Shown here one piece after another: positions 53,689-61,860 of a stretch of 64,000 nucleotides of DNA. Position 1 is the stretch's first letter. The number at the start of each line of letters is the position of its first letter. Location: positions 186,001 to 250,000 of the forward strand of contig NZ_BLYI01000027.1 of NCBI RefSeq assembly GCF_016586355.1, in the 5' to 3' direction. The stretch is from Anaerostipes butyraticus. GTDB taxonomy: Bacteria > Bacillota > Clostridia > Lachnospirales > Lachnospiraceae. Under the pieces are notes generated by a model. It was not told the DNA's origin, ran no database searches, and saw only the letters and a list, made by a program, of their open reading frames with translations. Both the position numbers and the translations under genes were made by a program.

Positions 53689-54057
53689 TCAATCAATGAT
53701 CTGGTATCCAGCCTGCTTTAATATCTCCAGTGCTTTCTCATAATTTTCTTCCTTAGTCAGGATATAATCTGTATTATAGGTTGAAACTGCAAAAATACCG
53801 ATTTCGTTTTGTGCCAGTAATCCTGCAATCCTCGCCAGAATTCCGATCAAAGAAAAATCCAGGATTCCCTGAATGCGGAATGCCCTCCAGCCGTCATCCC
53901 GTTCTGTTGCATTTTCCGGAACATTTTCTGTCATGCAGACCAGGGAATTCTCTTCCTCTGTCCTGCCGGTGAAACAAAACTCCTGATTGAAATCAACCAT
54001 GGAATAATCCTCTACTTTGCATACAGAAAATTTATGTCTCAGTTTTTTTAATTCCAT
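53689..54057 (-). CDS. ACT-domain protein
   Basis: 122 residues. The C-terminal half LIGILARIAGLLAQNEIGIFAVSTYNTDYI is a classic ACT fold; the N-terminal half is also beta-rich and may be a second, diverged ACT unit. Such small proteins are thought to bind amino acids. It is 12 bases after yjdF. Confidence 0.8.
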   Translation of the reverse strand: MELKKLRHKFSVCKVEDYSMVDFNQEFCFTGRTEEENSLVCMTENVPENATERDDGWRAFRIQGILDFSLIGILARIAGLLAQNEIGIFAVSTYNTDYILTKEENYEKALEILKQAGYQIID

Positions 54058-54069
54058 TATAATACCTTT

Positions 54070-54486
54070 CTAATGCCCTTTGTGCTTTTCCTTTCGTTTT
54101 TGCTGCTTCAGAATAAATTTCTGCCGTTTCCAGATCTCCTTTTTTTCTTTTCTCCTTCTCTGACATTCTTCTTTCAGCATCTCCCGCTGCTTCTGCAAAG
54201 CCTGCTGGGATTTTGTTCCGATTCCTGTCTGGCGCACCTGCCTTCTGGCGCTGCGCTGTCTGCGTTTGGGATTATCCGCCTTTTCCTTTCTGTCACTCTG
54301 AACCGGCGGACTGAACTCTAAGTCTTTATAATGTCTGAGAATAAAATCATATATCTCATATTCTTTTGGCTCTGCCCCAAATACAATTCTGCAGACAGAC
54401 AGTTTCTCTCCTGTCCTCCGCTCAAAAACACCAATCCAGAACGGATCCTCAAAGAAAACTGTCAGCGTTTCATTTACTCTGTCCAT
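54070..54486 (-). CDS. yjdF: YjdF-family protein (DUF2992)
   Basis: 138 residues from ATG 54486 (AAAGGAGGG upstream). N-terminal part TVFFEDPFWIGVFER...CRIVFGAEPKEYEIYDF is the DUF2992 core; the C-terminal half (80-138) is a long, very basic Lys/Arg/Gln helix. Function unknown; in other Firmicutes the gene is controlled by the yjdF RNA, which binds azaaromatic compounds. The matching structured leader lies upstream here. Confidence 0.88.
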   Translation of the reverse strand: MDRVNETLTVFFEDPFWIGVFERRTGEKLSVCRIVFGAEPKEYEIYDFILRHYKDLEFSPPVQSDRKEKADNPKRRQRSARRQVRQTGIGTKSQQALQKQREMLKEECQRRRKEKKEIWKRQKFILKQQKRKEKHKGH

Positions 54487-54518
54487 AACGATTCCCTCCT
54501 TTAAAACTGTTATGGACA
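54480..54518 (-). promoter_or_regulatory. Start-codon hairpin of yjdF
   Basis: TGTCCATAAC (54480-54489 on the plus strand) and GTTATGGACA (54509-54518) are perfect 10-bp inverted arms. The yjdF start codon is in one arm and the ribosome binding site in the 19-base loop. Likely translation-control part of the riboswitch. Confidence 0.6.
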
Positions 54519-54632
54519 AAGAACGGACAACCCAGGAGGGGCAGGTTACTTACCCCGTCCGGGCAGGACAGGACGGCCGGGCTACCTACCGGCTCTAGCA
54601 CATCTTTAAAGACGCACATTGCGTTTTTATCT
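54519..54632 (-). promoter_or_regulatory. Probable yjdF (azaaromatic) riboswitch
   Basis: GC-rich structured leader directly before a yjdF gene. On the minus strand it has ACGCA-ATG-TGCGT, GCCGG...CCGGC and CGTCC...GGACG helices and a CTAGAGCCGGTAG segment. Identity rests on position, structure and the known link of this RNA to yjdF; I could not align it. Ends are approximate. Confidence 0.6.
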
Positions 54633-54715
54633 TTGTCATATTTATGGTTTCTATCCTTAAGTATATCAGGATATTATCATATTGCAAACTATAATCTCTG
54701 AAAACCGATGCTGTT

Positions 54716-55675
54716 TTACAGCTTGAACAGTGCAGCTGCATTTCCATACAAAACAGCTTCCTTACATGATCTGAGGTCTTTTCTCTGATCCAGTATTTTT
54801 ATCACTTTTTTCAGGTTTTCTTCTGCCGCAGAAGCCGGCGTAAACGGGAAATCACTGCCGTACATGATATGATCCGGCGTTGTCATGGTCAAAAGCAGAT
54901 CCAGCAATTCAGCCGGATTCCCGGCAATATCGTAATACAGTTTTTCAAAACTTCCCTTAATATCGATGTCCTGCATCATCCCTTTAGGAACCAGAATATG
55001 GGAAATGCCAATAAACCTCTGATATATATTAGGCAGAAATGATCCGCAGTGAGGAATGATCCAGGTAATATTGGGGTAACGTTCTATTACGCCGTTTCCC
55101 ACTAAATTCAACACAGCTCTGGTAGTATCTGCGATAAATTCAAAAAGCGGCGCCGGGCCGGCGGAGAAAACCCCTTCTTTTATCGGCTCCGGCCGATGCG
55201 GATGGATATTGCAGACAGCATGACGCTTGTCTGATTCAGCCATCAGCGGCTCTAGTGCAGGATCACCCGGATACAGGCCTCTGCTGTTGCTGGCAAATTT
55301 AATTCCATCGGCATCTAAAACATCCAGCGCATAGACTGCCTCTTCTGCTGCGGCGTCCACATCCGGAAGAGGCAGACATGCCTGAAATCCAAACCGGTCC
55401 GGATACTGTTTCTTAATTCCGGAAGCCTCCGTATTTAACTGACGGCAGGTTTCTATGGATTCTTTCTCTGCCCCCGAAAAGTATGGCTGCGGAGACGACA
55501 GGGCAATCAGCGACCACTCTATTCCGCATTGATCCATAAACTCCAGATGTTTTTCAACACTCCAGGGCGGCAGAGGAAATCCGTCTTCCATAGATGCTCC
55601 GTGTTTTTCTATCATATTCAGATAACTGTCTGTTGTAAAATGTGCATGTATATCAATGATTTTATTTTTCTCCAT
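54716..55675 (-). CDS. Amidohydrolase-family (ACMSD-like) protein
   Basis: 319 residues of the metal-dependent hydrolase fold related to aminocarboxymuconate-semialdehyde decarboxylase. The N-terminal HAHF (H10, H12) metal motif, VCNIHPHRPEP, WIIPHCGSFLP and YGSDFPF (catalytic Asp) are present. The substrate is unknown; nearby genes give no pathway. Confidence 0.87.
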   Translation of the reverse strand: MEKNKIIDIHAHFTTDSYLNMIEKHGASMEDGFPLPPWSVEKHLEFMDQCGIEWSLIALSSPQPYFSGAEKESIETCRQLNTEASGIKKQYPDRFGFQACLPLPDVDAAAEEAVYALDVLDADGIKFASNSRGLYPGDPALEPLMAESDKRHAVCNIHPHRPEPIKEGVFSAGPAPLFEFIADTTRAVLNLVGNGVIERYPNITWIIPHCGSFLPNIYQRFIGISHILVPKGMMQDIDIKGSFEKLYYDIAGNPAELLDLLLTMTTPDHIMYGSDFPFTPASAAEENLKKVIKILDQRKDLRSCKEAVLYGNAAALFKL

Positions 55676-55759
55676 GTTTTTCCCCTTCCTTTTTATGTCT
55701 TTTCAGCAGACAAAATGTTTCCTGTATATCAACTCATACAATTCCGTTCTCTTCTTTAT

Positions 55760-55792
55760 CAAAACAGGCTGAAAGATAAAACCTTCAGCCTG
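55760..55792 (-). terminator. Terminator of the 146-residue Cys protein gene
   Basis: CAGGCTGAA and TTCAGCCTG arms pair on the minus strand, followed by TTTTG. Confidence 0.75.
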
Positions 55793-55819
55793 TTGATTCT
55801 CTTTATTCGATTGCTGTAT

Positions 55820-56260
55820 CTATGAATGGTTCTGGTTGGAATCCATGATCGCAAAACCATAATGGGTATACATAGTTCCGTTATCAGAGTTCCATGCAGC
55901 ATAGTATCTGTTTCCGGAAGCCTGGCTTCCAATATGAACATTGCTGATCACCGCATTCTTTACTGTCCCATCATTGTTATGTTCATAGCCTATGTTGTGA
56001 TCGACATCATAAGATGTTGACTCATTTCCGCAGTTGCCATGGGCGAGACCATCCGCATAGACTCTGCTGCCATCCCACGTTGTATATCTATTTCCCGGCC
56101 AGCCATTTGTCCCATTAAAATATCTTGTGCTGGTGCCATCACCAATTTCCGTTGGCGAACTGCCCGGTATGGCACATACCAGTGTATAACACGCCGCCAC
56201 ATATTCATTTGGCGCAAATTCCTGAATCATCATTCTTGGGGTTTCCCATTTCTTTCTCAT
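55820..56260 (-). CDS. Protein with leader-like N terminus and Gly/Asn/Tyr-rich body, function unknown
   Basis: 146 residues. N terminus MRKKWETPRMMIQEFAPNEY, then VAACYTLVCA with Cys24 and Cys29; a third Cys is at 77. The rest is rich in Gly, Asn, Ser and Tyr and low in Lys. I recall the EF.PNEYVAAC segment in other gut Clostridia proteins, which suggests a conserved leader or processing signal. It has AGGAGG, its own promoter and terminator. No processing enzyme is next to it. Confidence 0.7.
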   Translation of the reverse strand: MRKKWETPRMMIQEFAPNEYVAACYTLVCAIPGSSPTEIGDGTSTRYFNGTNGWPGNRYTTWDGSRVYADGLAHGNCGNESTSYDVDHNIGYEHNNDGTVKNAVISNVHIGSQASGNRYYAAWNSDNGTMYTHYGFAIMDSNQNHS

Positions 56261-56353
56261 ACCAAGTTCCTCCTTTGAGCGAAAACATCAAGCAACATCC
56301 ATAAAAGCAGGTGGAATTTTTATTTTTCCATGGTATTTATGCTCCCCCAAATC

Positions 56354-56382
56354 ATTATAAGCAACGCTAAAGTATAATTCAA
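56354..56382 (-). promoter_or_regulatory. Strong promoter of the 146-residue Cys protein gene
   Basis: Minus-strand TTGAAT (56377-56382), 17 bases, TATAAT (56354-56359); leader about 87 bases. Confidence 0.75.
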
Positions 56383-56396
56383 GCCTTTCTTCCAAA

Positions 56397-56822
56397 TCAT
56401 GGAAATATTGTCATCATTTTATACTCCTGTTCTCCGGTATCAGGATCCATGCTCTTCTCCTGGACTGTAAATCCCTCCCGCAGGTAGAATTTCATCGCTT
56501 TCTCATTTTCAGCATATACATTTAAACTTAACTGTCCTTTTCTATTCTTCACAAAATCCAGCAGCTGTTTTCCAATTCCCTTAGAACGCTCCGTTCCGTC
56601 CACAAAAATGCCTTCTATATGATGTTCATTTAAACCAACAAATCCCTGAATTCCTTTCTCATCTTCCAAAACATAGATTTCGGCGGATGCCAGCATTTCT
56701 TTGACCATATCGAAGTGATCTTTCCAATATTCTTCCGCAATAAAAGAGTGTGCCTCCAGATTCCCGTTCAGCCAAATCTCTGCTACTCTGTCAAGATCTG
56801 CCTTTTGAAATTCTCTGATCAT
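56397..56822 (-). CDS. GNAT acetyltransferase
   Basis: 141 residues. MIREFQKADLDRVAEIWLNGN at the start, GIFVDGTERSKGIGKQLLDFV as the CoA site (Q/R-x-x-G-x-G/A appears as RSKGIG) and AMKFYLREGFTVQEK near the end are typical of small YjaB-like GNATs. A 41-codon gene overlaps its start as ATGA. Confidence 0.87.
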   Translation of the reverse strand: MIREFQKADLDRVAEIWLNGNLEAHSFIAEEYWKDHFDMVKEMLASAEIYVLEDEKGIQGFVGLNEHHIEGIFVDGTERSKGIGKQLLDFVKNRKGQLSLNVYAENEKAMKFYLREGFTVQEKSMDPDTGEQEYKMMTIFP

Positions 56823-56944
56823 ATTCTTTTCCCTCCAAAATACCCGATCAAAGACGGTTCATAATAATCAAAGGTCCTAAAAACCTCCTCTGCAATTTTC
56901 CTGATTTTATCTCCATCCGTCAGTGCCAGTTCCTCAAATTCCAT
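56819..56944 (-). CDS. 41-residue protein coupled to a GNAT gene
   Basis: ATG at 56944 with a weak GAGGA five bases upstream, TGA at 56819 overlapping the next ATG. The acidic peptide begins MEFEELALTDGDKIRKIAEE and ends YFGGKRI. It may be a leader that couples translation or a remnant of a larger protein; no family recognised. Confidence 0.45.
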   Translation of the reverse strand: MEFEELALTDGDKIRKIAEEVFRTFDYYEPSLIGYFGGKRI

Positions 56945-56967
56945 GTTGTCCTCTATCCTGCATGATC

Positions 56968-57588
56968 TTATTGTTCTTCTTCATCCGGCTGCTGTCCGTC
57001 ATGAGCTTTCCACTGGCATTCCATCAGTTCCATATTGGAAAATACCGCTTTAAAGGAAGAATCTTCCGGTGAACAGGCATAGATGCCAAAACGGATTCTG
57101 CCTTTTCCCTGATGCATATGACAAATCCGCATCTGCTCAAAATTCACCCCATCGGCCGAACACTCAATGCAGTAATCATCTTCCCTGCGGCTGAAACGAT
57201 ACCACATGGATTTTACAGACGCATCAATGACCGTTGTTGCCCAGTCAGAATATCCCTGATTTGTCACCACACTTCCTAAATGCTGGTATTCTTCATTTTC
57301 ATATTCAATGGAACCTTTCAGCCAGTTCTCGCTGTCCAGATACATTACAATCCCGCACTGGTCAAACCGGTGATGGCTCTCCTGAAAATCTGTTTTCACT
57401 ACGAAACTGAAATACTGCTCTTCTGTTTCCATCTGAAATACCGGCGCATTATCATTACGGAAATGATAGTATGTCCTCTGCCAAAGATCCGTGTGTGGCT
57501 TCGTCACAATTTCAACTGTATCTTTTCCTATTTTATAACTTTCAGGGTCCCTGATCCATTCAAATTTTGTTAAATCCATCTTTTCCAT
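56968..57588 (-). CDS. DUF1349 concanavalin-like protein
   Basis: About 206 residues; the start may be ATG 57588 or 57579. The beta-sandwich family signature is visible in FEWIRDPESYKIG, DLWQRTYYHFRNDNAPVF, CGIVMYLDSENWLKGSIEYEN and RFGIYACSPEDSSFKAVFSN. These proteins resemble Yeast REE1 and glycan-binding folds; role unknown. The C terminus is acidic. It follows a peptidase gene. Confidence 0.82.
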   Translation of the reverse strand: MEKMDLTKFEWIRDPESYKIGKDTVEIVTKPHTDLWQRTYYHFRNDNAPVFQMETEEQYFSFVVKTDFQESHHRFDQCGIVMYLDSENWLKGSIEYENEEYQHLGSVVTNQGYSDWATTVIDASVKSMWYRFSRREDDYCIECSADGVNFEQMRICHMHQGKGRIRFGIYACSPEDSSFKAVFSNMELMECQWKAHDGQQPDEEEQ

Positions 57589-57608
57589 TCCTCTTTCACC
57601 TTTCCTTT

Positions 57609-58217
57609 TTAAAGAATTGTAATATCCGATCCCTCGATCCAAACCGCCTGATCATCCCGGAGAACTTTCAGTTCCATCTTATCTCCATATTTTTCTGTGA
57701 TTCGTTTCGCTCCCGGCCCCATGCCTTCATTATCAATATGCGGCACGAGATAAAAATCTACCAGATTCAGCCCCGCATAATCCTTTAAATCCGGGGCTTT
57801 TTCCACGCTGTCTATCTCTGCGCAATATCCGATATCCGGACACATCACCACAGCTCCTGCTGACTCTCCGATATAAAGTTTTCCGTTGTTTATCTGATCT
57901 GTCAGAATCTGATCAGCTCCTGTTTCCCTCAATTCCTGCAGCAGAAAAAAAGTATTTCCGCCGCTGACAAAAATCAGATCATCCTTTGTCAGACTTTCCT
58001 TTATTTTCTGACAGGAAGCGGCGGAAATCTCTAATACATCCACTTCCAGTCCCAGACCGTTCAGTATTTTTGTCTCTTCTTCAACGATTCCCTCAATCTC
58101 TTCCGCAATGCTTGCTGTTGGAATATAGGTTACCACCTTTCCTGCCAGATCCGGCTCTGCTTTCTTCACCAGATCCGCAGAATGCTGCAGCATAGATACT
58201 AATAACATTTTCTTCAT
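57609..58217 (-). CDS. Peptidase E-like serine peptidase (family S51)
   Basis: 202 residues with the class I glutaminase-like fold. The nucleophile Ser119 is in YIGESAGAVV; FVSGGNTFFLLQEL and DFYLVPHIDNEGMGP complete the expected S51 pattern. Classic members cut N-terminal Asp dipeptides; the specificity here is unproven. ATG is after AAGGAG-like sequence. Confidence 0.83.
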   Translation of the reverse strand: MKKMLLVSMLQHSADLVKKAEPDLAGKVVTYIPTASIAEEIEGIVEEETKILNGLGLEVDVLEISAASCQKIKESLTKDDLIFVSGGNTFFLLQELRETGADQILTDQINNGKLYIGESAGAVVMCPDIGYCAEIDSVEKAPDLKDYAGLNLVDFYLVPHIDNEGMGPGAKRITEKYGDKMELKVLRDDQAVWIEGSDITIL

Positions 58218-58297
58218 CTTCCTGTACTCCTTTGATCAGACTAACGTTCTTTTACCATAATATCATAACACGGATAGTCCCGACTTTCTTTTTATTT

Positions 58298-59185
58298 TTA
58301 TGAAGATATTCTTCCATGCATTTTCCGCCGGTAGAAAATATAAGAGATTCCTCCCGGGATGCAGATCCAAAGCAATACAGCCGCAAGGGTTACCTGCTGA
58401 AAAGATTCTATCGTCAATGAACATGCAATATATAATAAAGCCAGAGGAAGGGAAATATAGCCTAAAATCCTGTGGGCAAGATTCCATGTTTCCTCATCTC
58501 TGATGGTCCATGGAAGCCTTAATCCGGTATGTCTCGTAAACGGAAGTTTCGGGGAGACAATGCCCGTAAAAATCATAATACATGCCGTCACAAACATCGC
58601 CGTCATTTTTTCTTCCTGCTCTGAAAACTGAAGCACGCCAGATGCCGTCAGCGCGGATAAAATGATTCCTGCCGCCAGAATGCAGATATTAAAGATCGTT
58701 GTGATTCGAAGAACCTTTAATTTTATATCATCTGTGGTGACACTGGTCATCAGAGCAAGGTTATGATACAAAATGAAAACCGCTGCCAGAATACATCCTC
58801 CTGATAATACAGCAGAAACCACCGGTTTATGAATCGCAAGCGCCGCCAGCATAGCCGCAAAAGACAGGAACAAAATCAGACCTCTTTTCTCACTGGCTCT
58901 TTTCACCAGATTTTCTTTCTCATTTTTCTTTGCCAGGACTGCATTGACACGCGCAAGTTCACTGGTCAGGTCTTTGACATCATCCTGTTCCATCTCAATT
59001 CCTAAAAGATCATGAACAGAAACATCCAGAATCTCCGCTATACGGATCAGCACTTCCGCGTCTGGAACAGACCGGCCGTTTTCCCATTTAGACACGGTCT
59101 GCCTTACTACATGGAGTTTTACTGCCATCTCCTCCTGACTGTACCCTTTTTCTTTCCGATACCGTTTGATATTATCGTTGATCAT
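58298..59185 (-). CDS. XRE-type regulator fused to SdpI-like membrane domain
   Basis: 295 residues from ATG 59185. Residues 1-65 are an XRE helix-turn-helix (KEKGYSQEEMAVKLHVVRQT, VSKWENGRSVPD). After a coiled linker, six hydrophobic segments follow from residue 103. Residues 211-245 carry the SdpI signature FTRHTGLRLPWTIRDEETWN plus LAHRILG. SdpI gives immunity to the SdpC toxin and holds the SdpR repressor at the membrane in Bacillus. Here both roles may be in one chain (inference). It faces a ferredoxin gene across 239 bases. Confidence 0.82.
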   Translation of the reverse strand: MINDNIKRYRKEKGYSQEEMAVKLHVVRQTVSKWENGRSVPDAEVLIRIAEILDVSVHDLLGIEMEQDDVKDLTSELARVNAVLAKKNEKENLVKRASEKRGLILFLSFAAMLAALAIHKPVVSAVLSGGCILAAVFILYHNLALMTSVTTDDIKLKVLRITTIFNICILAAGIILSALTASGVLQFSEQEEKMTAMFVTACIMIFTGIVSPKLPFTRHTGLRLPWTIRDEETWNLAHRILGYISLPLALLYIACSLTIESFQQVTLAAVLLWICIPGGISYIFYRRKMHGRISS

Positions 59186-59289
59186 ACGCAAAACATTCCT
59201 TTCAAAACACATTTTTGCTCCGAAGCTGCTTTTAATATATCCACAGAATGAATCTTTTTGCAAGCAACGATCATTAACATCGGACTTTT

Positions 59290-59316
59290 ATCATGATACA
59301 GTCAATCTCATGATAC
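59290..59316. promoter_or_regulatory. Repeated TCATGATAC, candidate XRE operator
   Basis: TCATGATAC at 59291-59299 and 59308-59316, 17 bp apart; the first lies in the palindrome TATCATGATA. It is in the region between the XRE-SdpI gene and the ferredoxin gene. Confidence 0.4.
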
Positions 59317-59424
59317 CGGATTCTTCTTCGTTCTTCCTTATTAAGTGATTTTGTCACAGAAAAGCACAGGTCTGCTGATGTATGATAGAGCTGCAAAATT
59401 CATCAATTGAAAGGAGAACAAAAC

Positions 59425-59634
59425 ATGACTTCAATTCAAAAAAAACGAAAGGCATTTGTTGAAGCGTCATATTGTGTGGCTTGCGGCTGTTGTGTAAAAG
59501 TCTGTCCGCTGGGAGCCATTCAGATTATAGATGGCATCACCGCTCAGGTATCTATGGAAAAATGCGTCGGATGCGGTAAATGCGCAAAAGAATGTCCGGC
59601 CAGCGTAATTGAAATTCGGGAGGCAGAAGCATGA
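59425..59634 (+). CDS. Two [4Fe-4S] ferredoxin
   Basis: 69 residues from ATG 59425 (AAAGGAG upstream). Both cluster motifs are complete: YCVACGCCVKVCPLGA and KCVGCGKCAKECPAS. A basic N-terminal extension is present. It overlaps the membrane iron-sulfur protein gene by 4 bases, so the two probably work as a membrane electron-transfer pair. Confidence 0.9.
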   Translation: MTSIQKKRKAFVEASYCVACGCCVKVCPLGAIQIIDGITAQVSMEKCVGCGKCAKECPASVIEIREAEA

Positions 59635-60203
59635 AAAAAAGATGGTATGATTATTTATGGATTTTTTCTCTTACTTATCTGATTTTAGGATTTTTTAATA
59701 TTCTGTCTGCATGGCTGGGCCTGATCTGTTTTTTTGTTCCTCTGATCATTTCGCTGACGAAAGGAACAAAGGGATACTGCAATCGTTACTGCGGGAGAGG
59801 ACAGCTGTTCGGACTGCTGGGCGGCCGATTTGGACTTTCCCGAAAAAAGGATATCCCAGGATGGATGAAACATAAATGGTTCCGATACGGATTTTTAATA
59901 TTCTTTTTCGTAATGTTCTTCCTGATGCTTTGGAATACATATCTGGTATTTTCCGGCATTCAGAATCTGCAGCAGGTCGTAACTCTTTTATGGACTTTTA
60001 AAGTACCATGGCAGTGGGCCTATCACGGCACACTTTTCCATGCAGGAACAGCCCAGTTTGCCTTTGGATTTTACAGTGTAATGCTCACCTCCACGGTACT
60101 TGGACTGCTCACAATGATACTGTTTAAACCACGCAGCTGGTGTGTCTACTGTCCGATGGGGACAATGACACAGCTTATCTGTAAAGCAAAAAGTCAGCAT
60201 TAA
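59631..60203 (+). CDS. NapH/YccM-like membrane iron-sulfur protein
   Basis: 190 residues with about four hydrophobic helices (8-42, 86-106, 113-130, 145-170). Two Cys motifs flank them: KGYCNRYCGRGQLFG near residue 47 and WCVYCPMGTMTQ near 173. The pattern recalls NapH/RnfD-associated quinol oxidising membrane proteins, though it lacks the C-terminal ferredoxin part, which here is a separate gene just upstream. Role and electron donor unknown. Confidence 0.75.
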   Translation: MKKRWYDYLWIFSLTYLILGFFNILSAWLGLICFFVPLIISLTKGTKGYCNRYCGRGQLFGLLGGRFGLSRKKDIPGWMKHKWFRYGFLIFFFVMFFLMLWNTYLVFSGIQNLQQVVTLLWTFKVPWQWAYHGTLFHAGTAQFAFGFYSVMLTSTVLGLLTMILFKPRSWCVYCPMGTMTQLICKAKSQH

Positions 60204-60225
60204 CTGCGCTGCATTGTTATCCTCC

Positions 60226-61839
60226 TTACGCAAAGCCGGCTGGAACGATATATTCAAACAGCCGGTAATCCGTCCATCCGGTATCCTCATAAAACATGGC
60301 TGCAGTGCCCCGGTAAGCAAAGCCCATCTGAGTGTATACTCGTTCTGCCGGGATATTTCCGGCAAGAACGTCCAATCGGATTGCTTTTATTTTCTGCTCA
60401 TGTGCTGTTTTGATTACTTTGCGGATCATCTGCTTTGCGATTCCTTCCCCGGAATACTCCGGATGAACTCCCAGTGCATGGATTACAAAAAGTTCTGAAT
60501 CTTTCGCTTTGACAGACCACGAAATCTTTTGATAACCATCATTATATTCGTGGTTTACCGCCATACAGGCAGCAATACTTTCATTTATCTCTCCGATATA
60601 CAAATGGTTGTTTTCGATAGAGTGAATCAAAAATTCCTGTGACGGATATACATCTTTTTCCCATCCCGGCTTATACTCTGCATCTTCCATTGCATCAATC
60701 AATGAATCATAAAAATCTCTGACCCGAACATAATCATTCCTGTCTGCGGTTCGGATTTTTAAAGCATTCTTTAAGTCCAGTTTTTCTTTCAACATGATAT
60801 TTTTCATCCAGCAGTCTAAAAATTCAAGCTGTCTTTTTGTGTGAAACCAATGCTCTCCTTCTTCCATCACAGTAAGTCTGGCATTATGACAATTCACGAA
60901 CTGCTCTATGGTCTCCCGGGATGTAAGATTATCTCTCTCTCCGTATAATATCTCTGTCGGTATGCCCCAGCAGATCGGATGTTCCCGCACAAAACATAAA
61001 TATTCCCATGATAAAGTTTCACCAAAATCCGTCGGAATTTCTCCTTTCCCGACAAGTTCATCCTCTGATACCCCCGCCCAGCTCATCATATCAAGGATCA
61101 ATTTCTCCATATCCACAATTGGCGAAATAAACAAGGCCTTTTCTATATGTTTTTTCTGTAAAGTATGCATTGCAAAATATGCTCCTATGCTGCTGGCAAT
61201 GATAACTATACGCTGATACTTTTTATCTGCTTCATCATACGCCTGCCGTATCTTATCTTCTACGGTCCATGGGACGTCGACTTCATAGTCAATTCCTATT
61301 ACATCAAATCCGGGACAGTTTTTCTTATATTGTTCTGCCTCCAGATAACTCCCGCCCTTTCCATGAATATATAAGACTGCGTCTCCGCCGTCAGACAATT
61401 TTTTCTGCAGATAAATCATATCGATCAGCTGAATCCCTGCTTCATAAATCGGATGATCGTAATGATCCGTAAAAAAATTTTTGATTCTGTGAGACCAGTG
61501 GAACCCGCATTTCTCGTAAAACGGAACAGTCAGAGGGCTGTCCCCGGTTCCGACCTGCAGCAAAGAATACTGTCCCCGGTACTGCTCCGAAATAAACTGA
61601 ATCAGTTTCCTTCCGTATCCTTTTCCCTGGAATGCAGGCTCTGTAGCCATATTTTTCAATTCAAGAATTCCATTTCCTTCATCCGTAACGACACATTCAC
61701 TCTTCACACTTCCATCGTCCAATAATATGTACATGGTTCCCCGTTCCAAATAACGATCGACCATATCTTCCTGTTCATCTGCCAGTAATAACAGGTGAAG
61801 ATATTTTTTCTTATTTTCTCTGACTTCTCTGATTTCCAT
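60226..61839 (-). CDS. Three-domain GNAT-hydrolase-GNAT fusion protein
   Basis: 537 residues from ATG 61839 (GAGAGGA upstream). Residues 1-147 are a GNAT (QGKGYGRKLIQF at 71-82). Residues 150-350 form an alpha/beta hydrolase with Ser217 in ASSIG, Asp303 in YGERDN and His330 in EGEHWF, and LYIHGKGG as oxyanion loop. Residues 360-537 are a second GNAT (GVHPEYSGEGIAKQMI). All three sites look intact. The combined activity is unknown. The neighbours are a DUF3795 gene and the iron-sulfur pair. Confidence 0.85.
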   Translation of the reverse strand: MEIREVRENKKKYLHLLLLADEQEDMVDRYLERGTMYILLDDGSVKSECVVTDEGNGILELKNMATEPAFQGKGYGRKLIQFISEQYRGQYSLLQVGTGDSPLTVPFYEKCGFHWSHRIKNFFTDHYDHPIYEAGIQLIDMIYLQKKLSDGGDAVLYIHGKGGSYLEAEQYKKNCPGFDVIGIDYEVDVPWTVEDKIRQAYDEADKKYQRIVIIASSIGAYFAMHTLQKKHIEKALFISPIVDMEKLILDMMSWAGVSEDELVGKGEIPTDFGETLSWEYLCFVREHPICWGIPTEILYGERDNLTSRETIEQFVNCHNARLTVMEEGEHWFHTKRQLEFLDCWMKNIMLKEKLDLKNALKIRTADRNDYVRVRDFYDSLIDAMEDAEYKPGWEKDVYPSQEFLIHSIENNHLYIGEINESIAACMAVNHEYNDGYQKISWSVKAKDSELFVIHALGVHPEYSGEGIAKQMIRKVIKTAHEQKIKAIRLDVLAGNIPAERVYTQMGFAYRGTAAMFYEDTGWTDYRLFEYIVPAGFA

Positions 61840-61860
61840 TTTGAGTCCTCTCACTGTTTT

